Shown: in pieces, positions 1 to 5,737 of the stretch | Numbering within the stretch: the first letter of the stretch is position 1 | How the letters are laid out: each line of letters begins with the position of its first letter | Source of the DNA: Fimbriimonadaceae bacterium | GTDB lineage: Bacteria > Armatimonadota > Fimbriimonadia > Fimbriimonadales > Fimbriimonadaceae | Length of the DNA stretch: 7,251 bases | NCBI GenBank assembly: GCA_020849075.1 | Contig: JADLGZ010000115.1 | Span: 1-7,251, forward strand | Direction of reading: 5' to 3' | Notes under the pieces: generated by a model | What the model was told of the DNA's origin: nothing | The model's input: the letters and a program-made list of their open reading frames with translations, nothing else | Database searches by the model: none | Program-made: the position numbers and the translations under genes

Positions 1-1803
1 TCCGTGGCACCAGACGGCTACAGTGCGCCGTCCGATGGCAACGTGACCATTGCGGTTGACGACGGAACGATCACCCGCGATGCTGACAGCGAGACGTTCG
101 ACATGGAAGATGGCAATGCCGTCGTTGCACGCGTTGTTTCAAAGAGCACCGGAACTCCTTCGATGGAAGTTTCCTTCAGCGGTTTGGAATTGGATGGCGA
201 ATCCAAGGTAGACAACGCCACACCATCGTTCGACATTACAGGCGACGATAACACGGTCTACTCCATCACCTATGGTTCCCCTTCCTACACGCCAGGAGCA
301 CCTGCTTCGATGCGCGTTTTGATCCAAGATCAAAGTAGCACCTATGGAAACGACGAGGAGTTTCGATTTGCAGCACCTGGTGATGTAATCGGTGACGACA
401 ACCCAGGCGATGATGGACTTATTCCCAGTGCTAATGTCGGCGACCGATATAATGTCGCGGTTTTGCTTCACGATGCCAATGGCGTATTGATTCCCGGGAC
501 GACCTTCTCCGTCGCTGACAGTAGCGCCGACGGCCCTACCCAAGCAGCGATAACAGAATCAGGCAATCAAATTGTCGTGGCCGGCGGAGGAACGCAAGAC
601 GCTCCCGTGACCTTGACGTTCACAAGCCCTGAAGCTCCTGATCTTGTGGTCACGCACGATACGTACTACTCGTACGGCTTGGCGGATCGCTTCGCAGTCA
701 CGTTCAGCTCACCAGCTGATCGCGCCTCAATCAACTGGGCGACCACGGGTGCAGAGGCTACAGCAACGCTTGACTTTAACGTCAACAACGGCCGAGGCAT
801 TGGGCTCCCAGCTCAGACCGTCACCCTACGCTCACTTGATACGGCGGGCAACGTGTTCAGTGGTAATGCCTACCCAGCTCCAGCAGCAGGAACGATCCTA
901 TCTTCAACTTCAGTTGTAACGGACGGCTCGGGCAATGTCTCGGGCATCACCTTCACGGCACCTACCTCAGCAGCGGCAAACTCAGCATTCAACGGACTTC
1001 ACATCAAGTGGGAGCCTGGGTGCTTAGTGCAAGTCTTGTTCGACGGTAGCCCTGTCCAAGGTGGCAAGAATATTCGCATTACTCGAACGCTGGATCACTT
1101 GAACATTGAAGGAACAACGCGGCTTGATATTGGAACTGTAAGCTACCTAGTAGGCAATACCCACCCAATGTACAGCCGAGTCTTCAAGGTTCTTGGTGCG
1201 GAAGACGTGGACACCCTCACCATTTCTGAACCCGAAATGGGTGGCCCGTATGTCTGGGCAATCGCTCCAAACTCGGCCACCAACTACGGCGACCCCGATA
1301 ACTCGTCGCCAAGATCCGTTGCGGCATCTACGTTCACCGGTGTGCCAACGGGACCAACCGCACAGCTCAACGCGGGTGCTAATCCTGGCGTTGCGGGTGT
1401 AACAGCCTCCTTCGGTGGCACCCTATCCAATGTCGTGAACTGCGACATCTGGGGCCCGCCATCTAAGGTCTTGGTGAATCCGACTCCTGGTGCAACCGGC
1501 CTGGCAGGAACCTCTGGAAGTTCTCAAGCGGTTACCGTGTCTTTCCTAGATGGATTTGGGCACAACGTGACGAGTGAATCTACGATGACGGCCAAGTCTG
1601 GGTTCATCACCAGCTCTTCAGGCGGATCGCTTACCTTCCCGAGCTCACCCAGCCCACTGTACAACCTTGTTTTCCCGGCAGCGGAACCTGCCTCGATTAC
1701 AATGAGCGTTCAGTTGAACTGGCAAGGTAATGGCCTAGGTACAAGTACGGCATCAGCCAGTGGCTTGAACATCGGTCGAACCGTGAATCTTGACCTTCCG
1801 TAA
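1..1803 (+). CDS. C-terminal part of a large, probably exported beta-rich (Ig-like) protein; function unknown; start lies before the window
   Basis: The reading frame is open from the first base (TCC then GTG), so the GTG at position 4 is probably an internal valine codon and the gene begins upstream; about 600 residues are visible. I do not recognise the family. The protein is rich in Ser, Thr, Gly, Ala, Asp and Asn and poor in Lys, with only two cysteines (near residues 340 and 480, counting from position 4). It has alternating hydrophobic/polar stretches separated by Gly/Asn/Asp turns. Segments such as VLLHDANGVLIPG (about 153-165) and VTVSFLDGFGHNVT (about 511-524) look like strands of bacterial Ig-like (Big/invasin-type) domains. 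This composition is typical of secreted or cell-surface proteins, but any signal peptide would be outside the window. No membrane anchor, LPXTG, PEP-CTERM or other sorting signal is seen; the protein ends in VNLDLP. A strong terminator follows 22 nt after the TAA, so it is the last gene of its transcript. It converges on the ribosomal operon and has no evident link with it. Confidence 0.75.
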   Translation, partial: SVAPDGYSAPSDGNVTIAVDDGTITRDADSETFDMEDGNAVVARVVSKSTGTPSMEVSFSGLELDGESKVDNATPSFDITGDDNTVYSITYGSPSYTPGAPASMRVLIQDQSSTYGNDEEFRFAAPGDVIGDDNPGDDGLIPSANVGDRYNVAVLLHDANGVLIPGTTFSVADSSADGPTQAAITESGNQIVVAGGGTQDAPVTLTFTSPEAPDLVVTHDTYYSYGLADRFAVTFSSPADRASINWATTGAEATATLDFNVNNGRGIGLPAQTVTLRSLDTAGNVFSGNAYPAPAAGTILSSTSVVTDGSGNVSGITFTAPTSAAANSAFNGLHIKWEPGCLVQVLFDGSPVQGGKNIRITRTLDHLNIEGTTRLDIGTVSYLVGNTHPMYSRVFKVLGAEDVDTLTISEPEMGGPYVWAIAPNSATNYGDPDNSSPRSVAASTFTGVPTGPTAQLNAGANPGVAGVTASFGGTLSNVVNCDIWGPPSKVLVNPTPGATGLAGTSGSSQAVTVSFLDGFGHNVTSESTMTAKSGFITSSSGGSLTFPSSPSPLYNLVFPAAEPASITMSVQLNWQGNGLGTSTASASGLNIGRTVNLDLP

Positions 1804-1825
1804 GGAGCTAGGATAACGTTAGAAG

Positions 1826-1855
1826 AAAGGGTGCCCCGAAAGGGGCGCCCTTTTT
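1826..1855 (+). terminator. Intrinsic terminator of the plus-strand gene
   Basis: A 12-bp stem (1826-1837 with 1842-1853, one G-U pair) is closed by a GAAA tetraloop at 1838-1841. The AAAGGG base of the stem pairs with CCCTTT, and the T-tract runs from 1851 to 1855. It starts 22 nt after the stop codon of the upstream gene. On the minus strand the same hairpin is followed by TTTCTTCT, so it may also act as a weaker back-up terminator for the ribosomal operon. Confidence 0.92.
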
Positions 1856-1880
1856 GCGTTCCAAGATGAGGAAGATAATG

Positions 1881-1914
1881 GAAGAGGGGCGATACCTTCG
1901 CATCGCCCCTCTTC
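1881..1914 (-). terminator. Probable end-of-operon hairpin after rplE
   Basis: A perfect 13-bp inverted repeat (1881-1893 with 1902-1914) has an 8-nt loop and starts 19 nt downstream of the L5 stop codon in the minus-strand sense. The minus-strand RNA continues as CAUUAUCUUCCUC, which is pyrimidine-rich but lacks a run of U. Termination may therefore be imperfect, or the hairpin may mainly protect the 3' end of the mRNA. Its position and symmetry support a terminator role for the ribosomal operon. The plus-strand sequence after it also lacks a T-run, so it is unlikely to serve the left gene, which has its own terminator. Confidence 0.65.
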
Positions 1915-1933
1915 TCAATAGCTTCGCAGGCCC

Positions 1934-2509
1934 TTACTTCTCTCGCAGGGGCATACCCATGCCCTTCAGAAACGCACGAGCTTCCTCATCATTCTTCGCC
2001 GTGGTACAGATGATAACATCCATTCCTCGGATCCGGTCGAAGGAATCATACGGAATTTCAGGGAAGACGAGTTGCTCCTTCAGGCCCATGGCGTAATTGC
2101 CGCGACCATCGAAGCTGTTTGGATTGAGCCCCTGGAAGTCACGGATGCGCGGTAGGACTACCGTTGCCAGCTTATCCAGCCAGTGATAGGCACGATCTCC
2201 GCGCAACGTCACCTTGCAACCTACTTTCATGCCCTCTCGGAGCTTGAAGTTTGAGATCGCCTTACGGGCAGTCGTAACAACCGGCTTCTGGCCCGTGATA
2301 ATCTCCATATCTCGGATGCAGTTCTCAAGGTGCTTATCGTCTGTTGCTTTCACGCCCATGTTGATCACGATCTTCTCAAGCTTCGGTGCCTGCATAACCG
2401 ACGAATACTTAAACTGCTCCATGAGCTTGGGCAGAATTGTCTCGGCGTAAACTTTCTTTAGCCTCGGTGCGGGGAGCGCACCCTTCGTTGCTTCTTGCTT
2501 GCGAGCCAT
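1934..2509 (-). CDS. rplE: 50S ribosomal protein L5 (uL5)
   Basis: L5 binds 5S rRNA and helps form the central protuberance of the 50S subunit, where it contacts P-site tRNA. The 191-residue product carries the family signature: QAPKLEKIVINMGV near residues 40-53, ITGQKPVVTTARKAISNFKLREG near 71-93, and GRGNYAMGLKEQLVFPEI near 136-152. It is about 10 residues longer than the usual ~179, mostly from an N-terminal lead (MARKQEATKGALPAP) before the RLKKVYAE start of the core. The ATG overlaps the rplX stop by one base (TAATG at 2507-2511), and a GAGGAGGAG Shine-Dalgarno run lies at 2521-2529 inside the end of rplX, suggesting coupled translation. It is the last gene of the operon here: no rpsN or rpsH follows, which departs from the usual spc order. 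Confidence 0.97.
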   Translation of the reverse strand: MARKQEATKGALPAPRLKKVYAETILPKLMEQFKYSSVMQAPKLEKIVINMGVKATDDKHLENCIRDMEIITGQKPVVTTARKAISNFKLREGMKVGCKVTLRGDRAYHWLDKLATVVLPRIRDFQGLNPNSFDGRGNYAMGLKEQLVFPEIPYDSFDRIRGMDVIICTTAKNDEEARAFLKGMGMPLREK

Positions 2510-2946
2510 TACTTCTTCTTCTCCTCCTCACGTCGCGCGAGTAGATCGGCGTCCGGGGTTTCATTGATGGTCTTACCACTACCCTTGTAATAGCGCACCA
2601 CGCTATCCTTCTCCTTGCGTCGACCAATGCGGGTCGGCTTCTTGGTGCTTGGATCCACGACCATCAAATTGCTGATGTGGATTGGGGAAGGCAACTTGAT
2701 ACGAGCCGATTTCTGCCCTTGGTGCTTCGCCTTAAAATGCTTGATGACGGCGTTGAGGGCAATCTTCTGATCAGGATTCTCTGGATCATCGGCAACTACG
2801 ATGGCCTTGTTTTCCTTTGGGCTGACTAAGGCAACGGTGCCAACACGACCCTTGTCCTTGCCGCTGATGATCATCACCGTATCACCCTTACGGATTTTCA
2901 GTTTGATATGTTCAGCTTGTTGCTTCAACTCGGCTTTGGTAGGCAT
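2509..2946 (-). CDS. rplX: 50S ribosomal protein L24 (uL24), with extended ends
   Basis: L24 is an assembly-initiator protein that binds the 5' region of 23S rRNA. The KOW motif is clear near residues 18-45 (IRKGDTVMIISGKDKGRVGTV), followed by the conserved second half with PSPIHISNLMVVDP (about 87-99) and KPTRIGRR (103-110). At 145 residues it is well above the usual ~105. It has a short N-terminal lead, a few extra residues between KOW and the HISN block, and a charged tail ending LLARREEEKKK. I place the start at ATG 2946 because MPTKAELK leads into the core and a GGAGGT lies 11 nt upstream. An in-frame ATG at 2979 would add 11 unlike residues (MCRLHRRCCKT) inside the end of rplN. Its stop overlaps the rplE start by one base. 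Confidence 0.95.
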   Translation of the reverse strand: MPTKAELKQQAEHIKLKIRKGDTVMIISGKDKGRVGTVALVSPKENKAIVVADDPENPDQKIALNAVIKHFKAKHQGQKSARIKLPSPIHISNLMVVDPSTKKPTRIGRRKEKDSVVRYYKGSGKTINETPDADLLARREEEKKK

Positions 2947-2950
2947 AGTT

Positions 2951-3322
2951 TTACAGCACCTCCGGTGCAAGCGACACAATCTTCATAAAGTTTGAGTCGC
3001 GCAATTCGCGGGCGACCGGGCCAAAGATACGCGTTCCGCGCGGCTCCATGTTCGCCGGGTTAATGACCACACAAGCGTTCTCGTCGAAGCGAAGCGTACT
3101 ACCATCCGCTCGGCGAATGGATTTCTTCGATCGGACGATAACGGCCTTGATAACGTCACCCTTCTTGATCGGCATATTTGGCGTGGCAGATTTGACGGAG
3201 GCAACAATGACGTCGCCCACGCCTCCATACCGTGGTTGCGATCCTTTAAGCACGCGAATGCACATGACTTCTCGCGCGCCGCTGTTATCGGCCACTTTCA
3301 GCCTAGAAAATTGCTGAATCAT
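2951..3322 (-). CDS. rplN: 50S ribosomal protein L14 (uL14)
   Basis: L14 is a 50S subunit-interface protein that binds 23S rRNA next to L19 and is the contact point for the silencing factor RsfS in other bacteria. At 123 residues it matches the family length. The start MIQQFSRLKVADNSGAR is the canonical N-terminus (VADNSGA at 10-16). The block GDVIVASVKSATPN (36-49), KKGDVIKAVIVRSKK (53-67), RFDENACVVIN (78-88) and RGTRIFGPVARELR (95-108) are all present. The ATG at 3322 has a purine-rich AAGGAAGGAA Shine-Dalgarno stretch at 3331-3340. A 61-nt gap with a hairpin separates it from rpsQ upstream; rplX follows after 4 nt. Confidence 0.98.
   Translation of the reverse strand: MIQQFSRLKVADNSGAREVMCIRVLKGSQPRYGGVGDVIVASVKSATPNMPIKKGDVIKAVIVRSKKSIRRADGSTLRFDENACVVINPANMEPRGTRIFGPVARELRDSNFMKIVSLAPEVL
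2958..2963 (-). promoter_or_regulatory. Ribosome binding site that fixes the rplX start
   Basis: The minus-strand GGAGGT lies 11 nt before the ATG at 2946 and within the last codons of rplN. It lies downstream of the alternative in-frame ATG at 2979, so it can only serve the shorter form and supports that start. Confidence 0.8.
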
Positions 3323-3355
3323 CTCGTTCTTTCCTTCCTTCTAATCTAACTCTTT

Positions 3356-3377
3356 GCGATGGCCGTCATGGCCACGC
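3356..3377 (-). other. Small RNA hairpin in the rpsQ-rplN gap
   Basis: In the minus-strand RNA, GCG-UGGCC is followed by the loop AUGAC and then GGCCA-(U)-CGC. This is an 8-bp stem with one bulged U and a 5-nt loop, lying between the S17 stop codon and the L14 ribosome binding site. No U-run follows, so it is not a terminator. It could be a processing site, an mRNA stabiliser or a translation control element; none of these is shown by the sequence. Confidence 0.4.
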
Positions 3378-3383
3378 ACAAAC

Positions 3384-3683
3384 TTACTTAACCTTTTCGA
3401 TGATCTTCGAAACTCGCCAATTCTTATCCTTACTAAGCGGGCGGGTTTCTACGATCTCTACCGTGTCACCTTCATCAACCTTCCCTCCAAGTTCGTTCTC
3501 ATCCACGTGGGCTTTGAACTTCTGCGTCTTGAGAAGGGTCTTGCCGTAAAGCGGGTGCTGTACACGGCGGACAATCTTCACGACAACCGTCTTTTCCATC
3601 TTGTTGCTGGAAACAACCCCGGTTCGCACCTTGCGGCGACCACGTGCTACGGTTGCTTCTGCCTCAACTTTCTTCGCTGACAT
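3384..3683 (-). CDS. rpsQ: 30S ribosomal protein S17 (uS17)
   Basis: S17 is a primary binding protein of the 16S rRNA 5' domain, needed early in 30S assembly. The OB-fold signature is complete: RTGVVSSNKMEKTVVVKI near residues 20-37, RRVQHPLYGKTLLKTQKFKAHVDE near 39-62, and GDTVEIVETRPLSKDKNWRV near 72-91. The product is 99 residues against a usual ~85; the excess is a charged N-terminal lead (MSAKKVEAEATVARG) before the core. The ATG directly abuts the rpmC stop codon (TAA then ATG), and GGAGG lies at 3694-3698, 10 nt upstream and inside rpmC. The next gene, rplN, begins after an unusually wide gap for this operon. Confidence 0.97.
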   Translation of the reverse strand: MSAKKVEAEATVARGRRKVRTGVVSSNKMEKTVVVKIVRRVQHPLYGKTLLKTQKFKAHVDENELGGKVDEGDTVEIVETRPLSKDKNWRVSKIIEKVK

Positions 3684-3893
3684 TTACTTAGTGCCTCCGC
3701 TTTTCTTCTCCGTGATAACTGTGAGAATCCGCGCGATATTGTGCCGCCGTGCCGCGAGGCTCGCGGTATCAGTGATCTGTCGAAAGACGAGGTCACGTCG
3801 CGCCTTATAAAGGCTGGCTCGCTCTTGCTCCAACATCGTTTCCAACTCAGGAACCGACTTGTCGCGCAGGTCTGATGCTTTGATTTCCTTCAT
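3684..3893 (-). CDS. rpmC: 50S ribosomal protein L29 (uL29)
   Basis: L29 is a small two-helix protein at the polypeptide exit tunnel, next to L23, where the signal recognition particle and trigger factor dock. The 69-residue form has the expected family length and pattern: MKEIKASDLRDKSVPELETML, then LYKARRDLVFRQ (about 29-40), then LAARRHNIARILTVI (46-60). The frame stays open upstream to 3971, but the extra 26 residues would lie inside the end of rplP and do not resemble L29. The ATG at 3893 overlaps the rplP stop as TAATG (3891-3895), with GGAGG at 3907-3911, 13 nt upstream. This suggests translation coupled to rplP. Confidence 0.95.
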   Translation of the reverse strand: MKEIKASDLRDKSVPELETMLEQERASLYKARRDLVFRQITDTASLAARRHNIARILTVITEKKSGGTK

Positions 3894-4396
3894 TACTCTT
3901 CTGTGGCCTCCGGAGTAGCTTCGCCATCCGTAGGAGTGATTGACTCTTCCGCAACCTTGGCCTTTGACCAATCGCGATCATCAACAGCGTGATCCAACGA
4001 AACAAACTTACAGCGAATCGGCATCTTGTGCATCGCCAATCGCATCGCTTCCTTGGCGACATCGGCTGTCGGGCCCGCCATTTCAAACATAACGCGCCCA
4101 GGCTTAACGACGCAGACATAACCTTCAACGCCCGCCTTACCTTTACCCATTCGCTGCTCAAGCGGCTTCTTAGTGAAAGGCTTGTCGGGGAAAATGCGTA
4201 TCCACACCTTTCCACCACGGCGGATATGCCGCGTCATCGCGATACGGGCCGCTTCAATTTGGCGGCTAGTAATCCAAGCGGGTTCCATAGCGACCAGTGC
4301 GTACTGACCGAATGAGATTTCGTTGCCGCGAGTCGCAAGGCCGCGCATACGACCTCGGTGCTGCTTGCGATACTTCATGCGCTTAGGCATCAACAT
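3893..4396 (-). CDS. rplP: 50S ribosomal protein L16 (uL16), with acidic C-terminal tail
   Basis: L16 sits near the A site and contacts tRNA and 5S-associated rRNA; it is a late-assembly protein. The start MLMPKRMKYRKQHRGRMRG is canonical. ISFGQYALVAMEPAWITSRQIEAARIA (about 27-53), KVWIRIFPDKPFTKKPLEQRMGKGK (63-87) and VVKPGRVMFEMAG (97-108) follow. The family length is about 137-144; this one has 167 because of a tail after residue ~137 that ends in GEATPEATEE. I chose ATG 4396 (MLMP) over 4390 (MP) because AAGGAG lies 12 nt upstream of the first and because MLMP is the common family start. The start lies inside the rpsC end (14-nt overlap); the stop overlaps the rpmC start. Confidence 0.97.
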   Translation of the reverse strand: MLMPKRMKYRKQHRGRMRGLATRGNEISFGQYALVAMEPAWITSRQIEAARIAMTRHIRRGGKVWIRIFPDKPFTKKPLEQRMGKGKAGVEGYVCVVKPGRVMFEMAGPTADVAKEAMRLAMHKMPIRCKFVSLDHAVDDRDWSKAKVAEESITPTDGEATPEATEE

Positions 4397-5153
4397 TTGC
4401 GTTCACTTCTCCTTCTGGTTCTTTCGGGGTCGGGGTTAAAGTCGGTGCGGCAATTGGCTGGGGGTCGGACTCTCGTCGACGGGCAGCTGCTTCTTGCTGG
4501 CGTTGCTTCTCCGGCAAAACTTCTCCCTTGTAAAGCCAAACTTTGATGCCAATACAGCCATAGACTGTTTTGGCAGTGGCAATTCCATAGTCAATATCCG
4601 CGCGCAGAGTGTGGAGCGGGACTTTGCCTAGCTTATCTCCTTCTGAGCGAGCGATTTCTGACCCATTTAGACGACCGCTAACAAGGACCGTGATGCCACG
4701 CCCGTTGAGTCGAGTGACCCGGGTCATGGCCTGCCTCATGGCTCGGCGGTGGCTAACGCGCTTCTCAAGTTGGATCGCAATATTCTCGGCCACCAACTGA
4801 GCGTCAAGCTCTGGCTGTCGAACTTCCGTGACATTCACTTGAACGACCAGGCTTGAATCCTGCTTGCGCACCATCTCGTTGAGATCCTGCGTTAGCTGAT
4901 CGATCCCCGATCCGCCCTTGCCAATGATGGCGCCAGGACGACTCGTGTAGATGTTGATCTTAATTCGAATCGCAGCACGCTCAATTTCGACTCGGCTGAT
5001 GATTCCCATGCCGAACCGATCCCGAACCATATCACGAATCTTCTTATCTTGAAGCAGGTGCGCCTTGTAAGTCTTCTTATCGGAGTACCAAGTGCTGTCG
5101 GCCGCCCGGATGACACCGATGCGGAACCCGATTGGGTGTATCTTCTGACCCAT
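4383..5153 (-). CDS. rpsC: 30S ribosomal protein S3 (uS3)
   Basis: S3 forms part of the 30S head and the mRNA entry channel and contributes to helicase activity there. The N-terminus MGQKIHPIGFRIGVIR is canonical. A type II KH domain is visible with its GXXG loop in AIIGKGGSGI (about 75-84). The C-terminal S3 domain follows: SHRRAMRQAM (134-143), GRGITVLVSGRLNGSEIAR (151-169), and VPLHTLRADIDYGIATAKTVYGCIGIKVWLYKGEVLP (178-214). The 256 residues exceed the usual ~210-235 by a tail that starts Arg/Gln/Ala-rich and then becomes Pro/Thr-rich and acidic (about 215-256). The ATG overlaps the rplV stop as TAATG (5151-5155), with GAGGAGG just upstream (GGAGG at 5164-5168), 10 nt away. The end overlaps rplP by 14 nt. 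Confidence 0.98.
   Translation of the reverse strand: MGQKIHPIGFRIGVIRAADSTWYSDKKTYKAHLLQDKKIRDMVRDRFGMGIISRVEIERAAIRIKINIYTSRPGAIIGKGGSGIDQLTQDLNEMVRKQDSSLVVQVNVTEVRQPELDAQLVAENIAIQLEKRVSHRRAMRQAMTRVTRLNGRGITVLVSGRLNGSEIARSEGDKLGKVPLHTLRADIDYGIATAKTVYGCIGIKVWLYKGEVLPEKQRQQEAAARRRESDPQPIAAPTLTPTPKEPEGEVNANVDA
4409..4414 (-). promoter_or_regulatory. Ribosome binding site for rplP inside the rpsC 3' end
   Basis: The minus-strand AAGGAG lies 12 nt before the ATG at 4396 and 18 nt before the next in-frame ATG at 4390. The spacing favours the MLMPKR start. Confidence 0.7.
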
Positions 5154-5701
5154 TAGCCTTCCGCCTCCTCTGTTTTGGTTTCTTCTGTCACTTCGCTTGT
5201 CTCTTGATTTGCTTCCGCAGCTTCAGTTGCTTCAGTCACGGCGGGCTCTTCAGCTTCCACTTCGGCCAGTACTTCTTCTTTCTTAGCCGAGGCCTTGACT
5301 TTCTTTGGTGCCTCAAACTTGGGTCGTGGCTTCGCCTTGGTACCGTGCGGTTTCTGATCTGCCTTGGGCTCGAAGTCCTCTAGGACCACGGTGATGTGGC
5401 TCGTCTTCTTCAGGATCGCGGCGCCACGGCCCATAGCCTTCTGGGTAAACCGCTTGATGCGAGGACCTTCATCCACACTGATCGAGCGGATGCGGAGGGC
5501 ACTTGAATTGACGCCGTTGTTCTCAGCAGCATTTGCCATTGCACTCACCAAGACCTTGCGGAGCGCGCCTGCGCCCTTACTTGGGTGGAATCGCAACTTC
5601 GCGGCAGCGAATTCAGCGGTCTTGCCACTCACCAAGTCAGCGACAATCCGCACTTTGCGCGGTTGAACCCTGACATATTTAGCGACTGCTCTAACTTCCA
5701 T
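5153..5701 (-). CDS. rplV: 50S ribosomal protein L22 (uL22), with long basic-then-acidic C-terminal extension
   Basis: L22 lines the nascent-peptide exit tunnel with its beta-hairpin and contacts all 23S rRNA domains. Residues 1-110 are a complete L22: VRVQPRKVRIVADLV (10-24), LRKVLVSAMANAAENNG (47-63), IRSISVDEGPRIKRFTQKAMGRGAAI (71-96) and SHITVVLED (101-109). The family usually ends near here (about 110-120 residues). This protein continues to 182 with a Lys/Pro-rich linker (111-141) and then an acidic tail (142-182) holding 16 Glu and one Lys. The tail is in frame with no sign of frameshift, and the rpsC start overlaps its stop by one base, so it is genuine. No Shine-Dalgarno sequence precedes the ATG; the 36-nt leader instead carries CCUCCU and a three-codon mini-ORF. 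Confidence 0.97.
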   Translation of the reverse strand: MEVRAVAKYVRVQPRKVRIVADLVSGKTAEFAAAKLRFHPSKGAGALRKVLVSAMANAAENNGVNSSALRIRSISVDEGPRIKRFTQKAMGRGAAILKKTSHITVVLEDFEPKADQKPHGTKAKPRPKFEAPKKVKASAKKEEVLAEVEAEEPAVTEATEAAEANQETSEVTEETKTEEAEG

Positions 5702-5718
5702 TGTTTTGTGTCCGTTTG

Positions 5719-5730
5719 CTAGGAGGTCAT
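5719..5730 (-). other. Three-codon mini-ORF (Met-Thr-Ser-stop) in the rpsS-rplV gap
   Basis: The minus-strand sequence reads ATG ACC TCC TAG between the S19 stop and the L22 start, with AAGGG overlapping the rpsS stop codon 4 nt upstream. The same bases contain ACCTCCT, identical to the anti-Shine-Dalgarno end of 16S rRNA. Whether it is translated is unknown; a three-codon ORF easily arises by chance. Confidence 0.2.
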
Positions 5731-5737
5731 AGAACCC

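Noticed and set aside
139..543. A 134-codon minus-strand frame opposite the left gene
   Set aside because: It is antisense to a long continuous plus-strand frame, has no recognisable motif and no ribosome binding site.
1804..1933. A possible small gene, tRNA or S14 remnant between the convergent genes
   Set aside because: The 130 nt are taken up by two hairpins; no tRNA cloverleaf or CXXC/S14-like residues can be read in any frame.
2947..2979. An earlier in-frame ATG for rplX adding MCRLHRRCCKT
   Set aside because: It lies inside the end of rplN, adds residues unlike L24, and the strong GGAGGT site lies downstream of it, serving the ATG at 2946.
3341..3350. A TAGATT-like -10 element upstream of rplN in the rpsQ-rplN gap
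   Set aside because: No matching -35 box is seen at the right distance, so an internal promoter cannot be supported.
3894..3971. A 26-residue upstream extension of rpmC
   Set aside because: It would overlap rplP in another frame and does not resemble L29; the ATG at 3893 has a TAATG joint and gives the expected length.
5721..5727. A perfect AGGAGGT on the plus strand
   Set aside because: No plus-strand start codon lies at a suitable distance; the sequence is better seen as the ACCTCCT in the minus-strand rplV leader.
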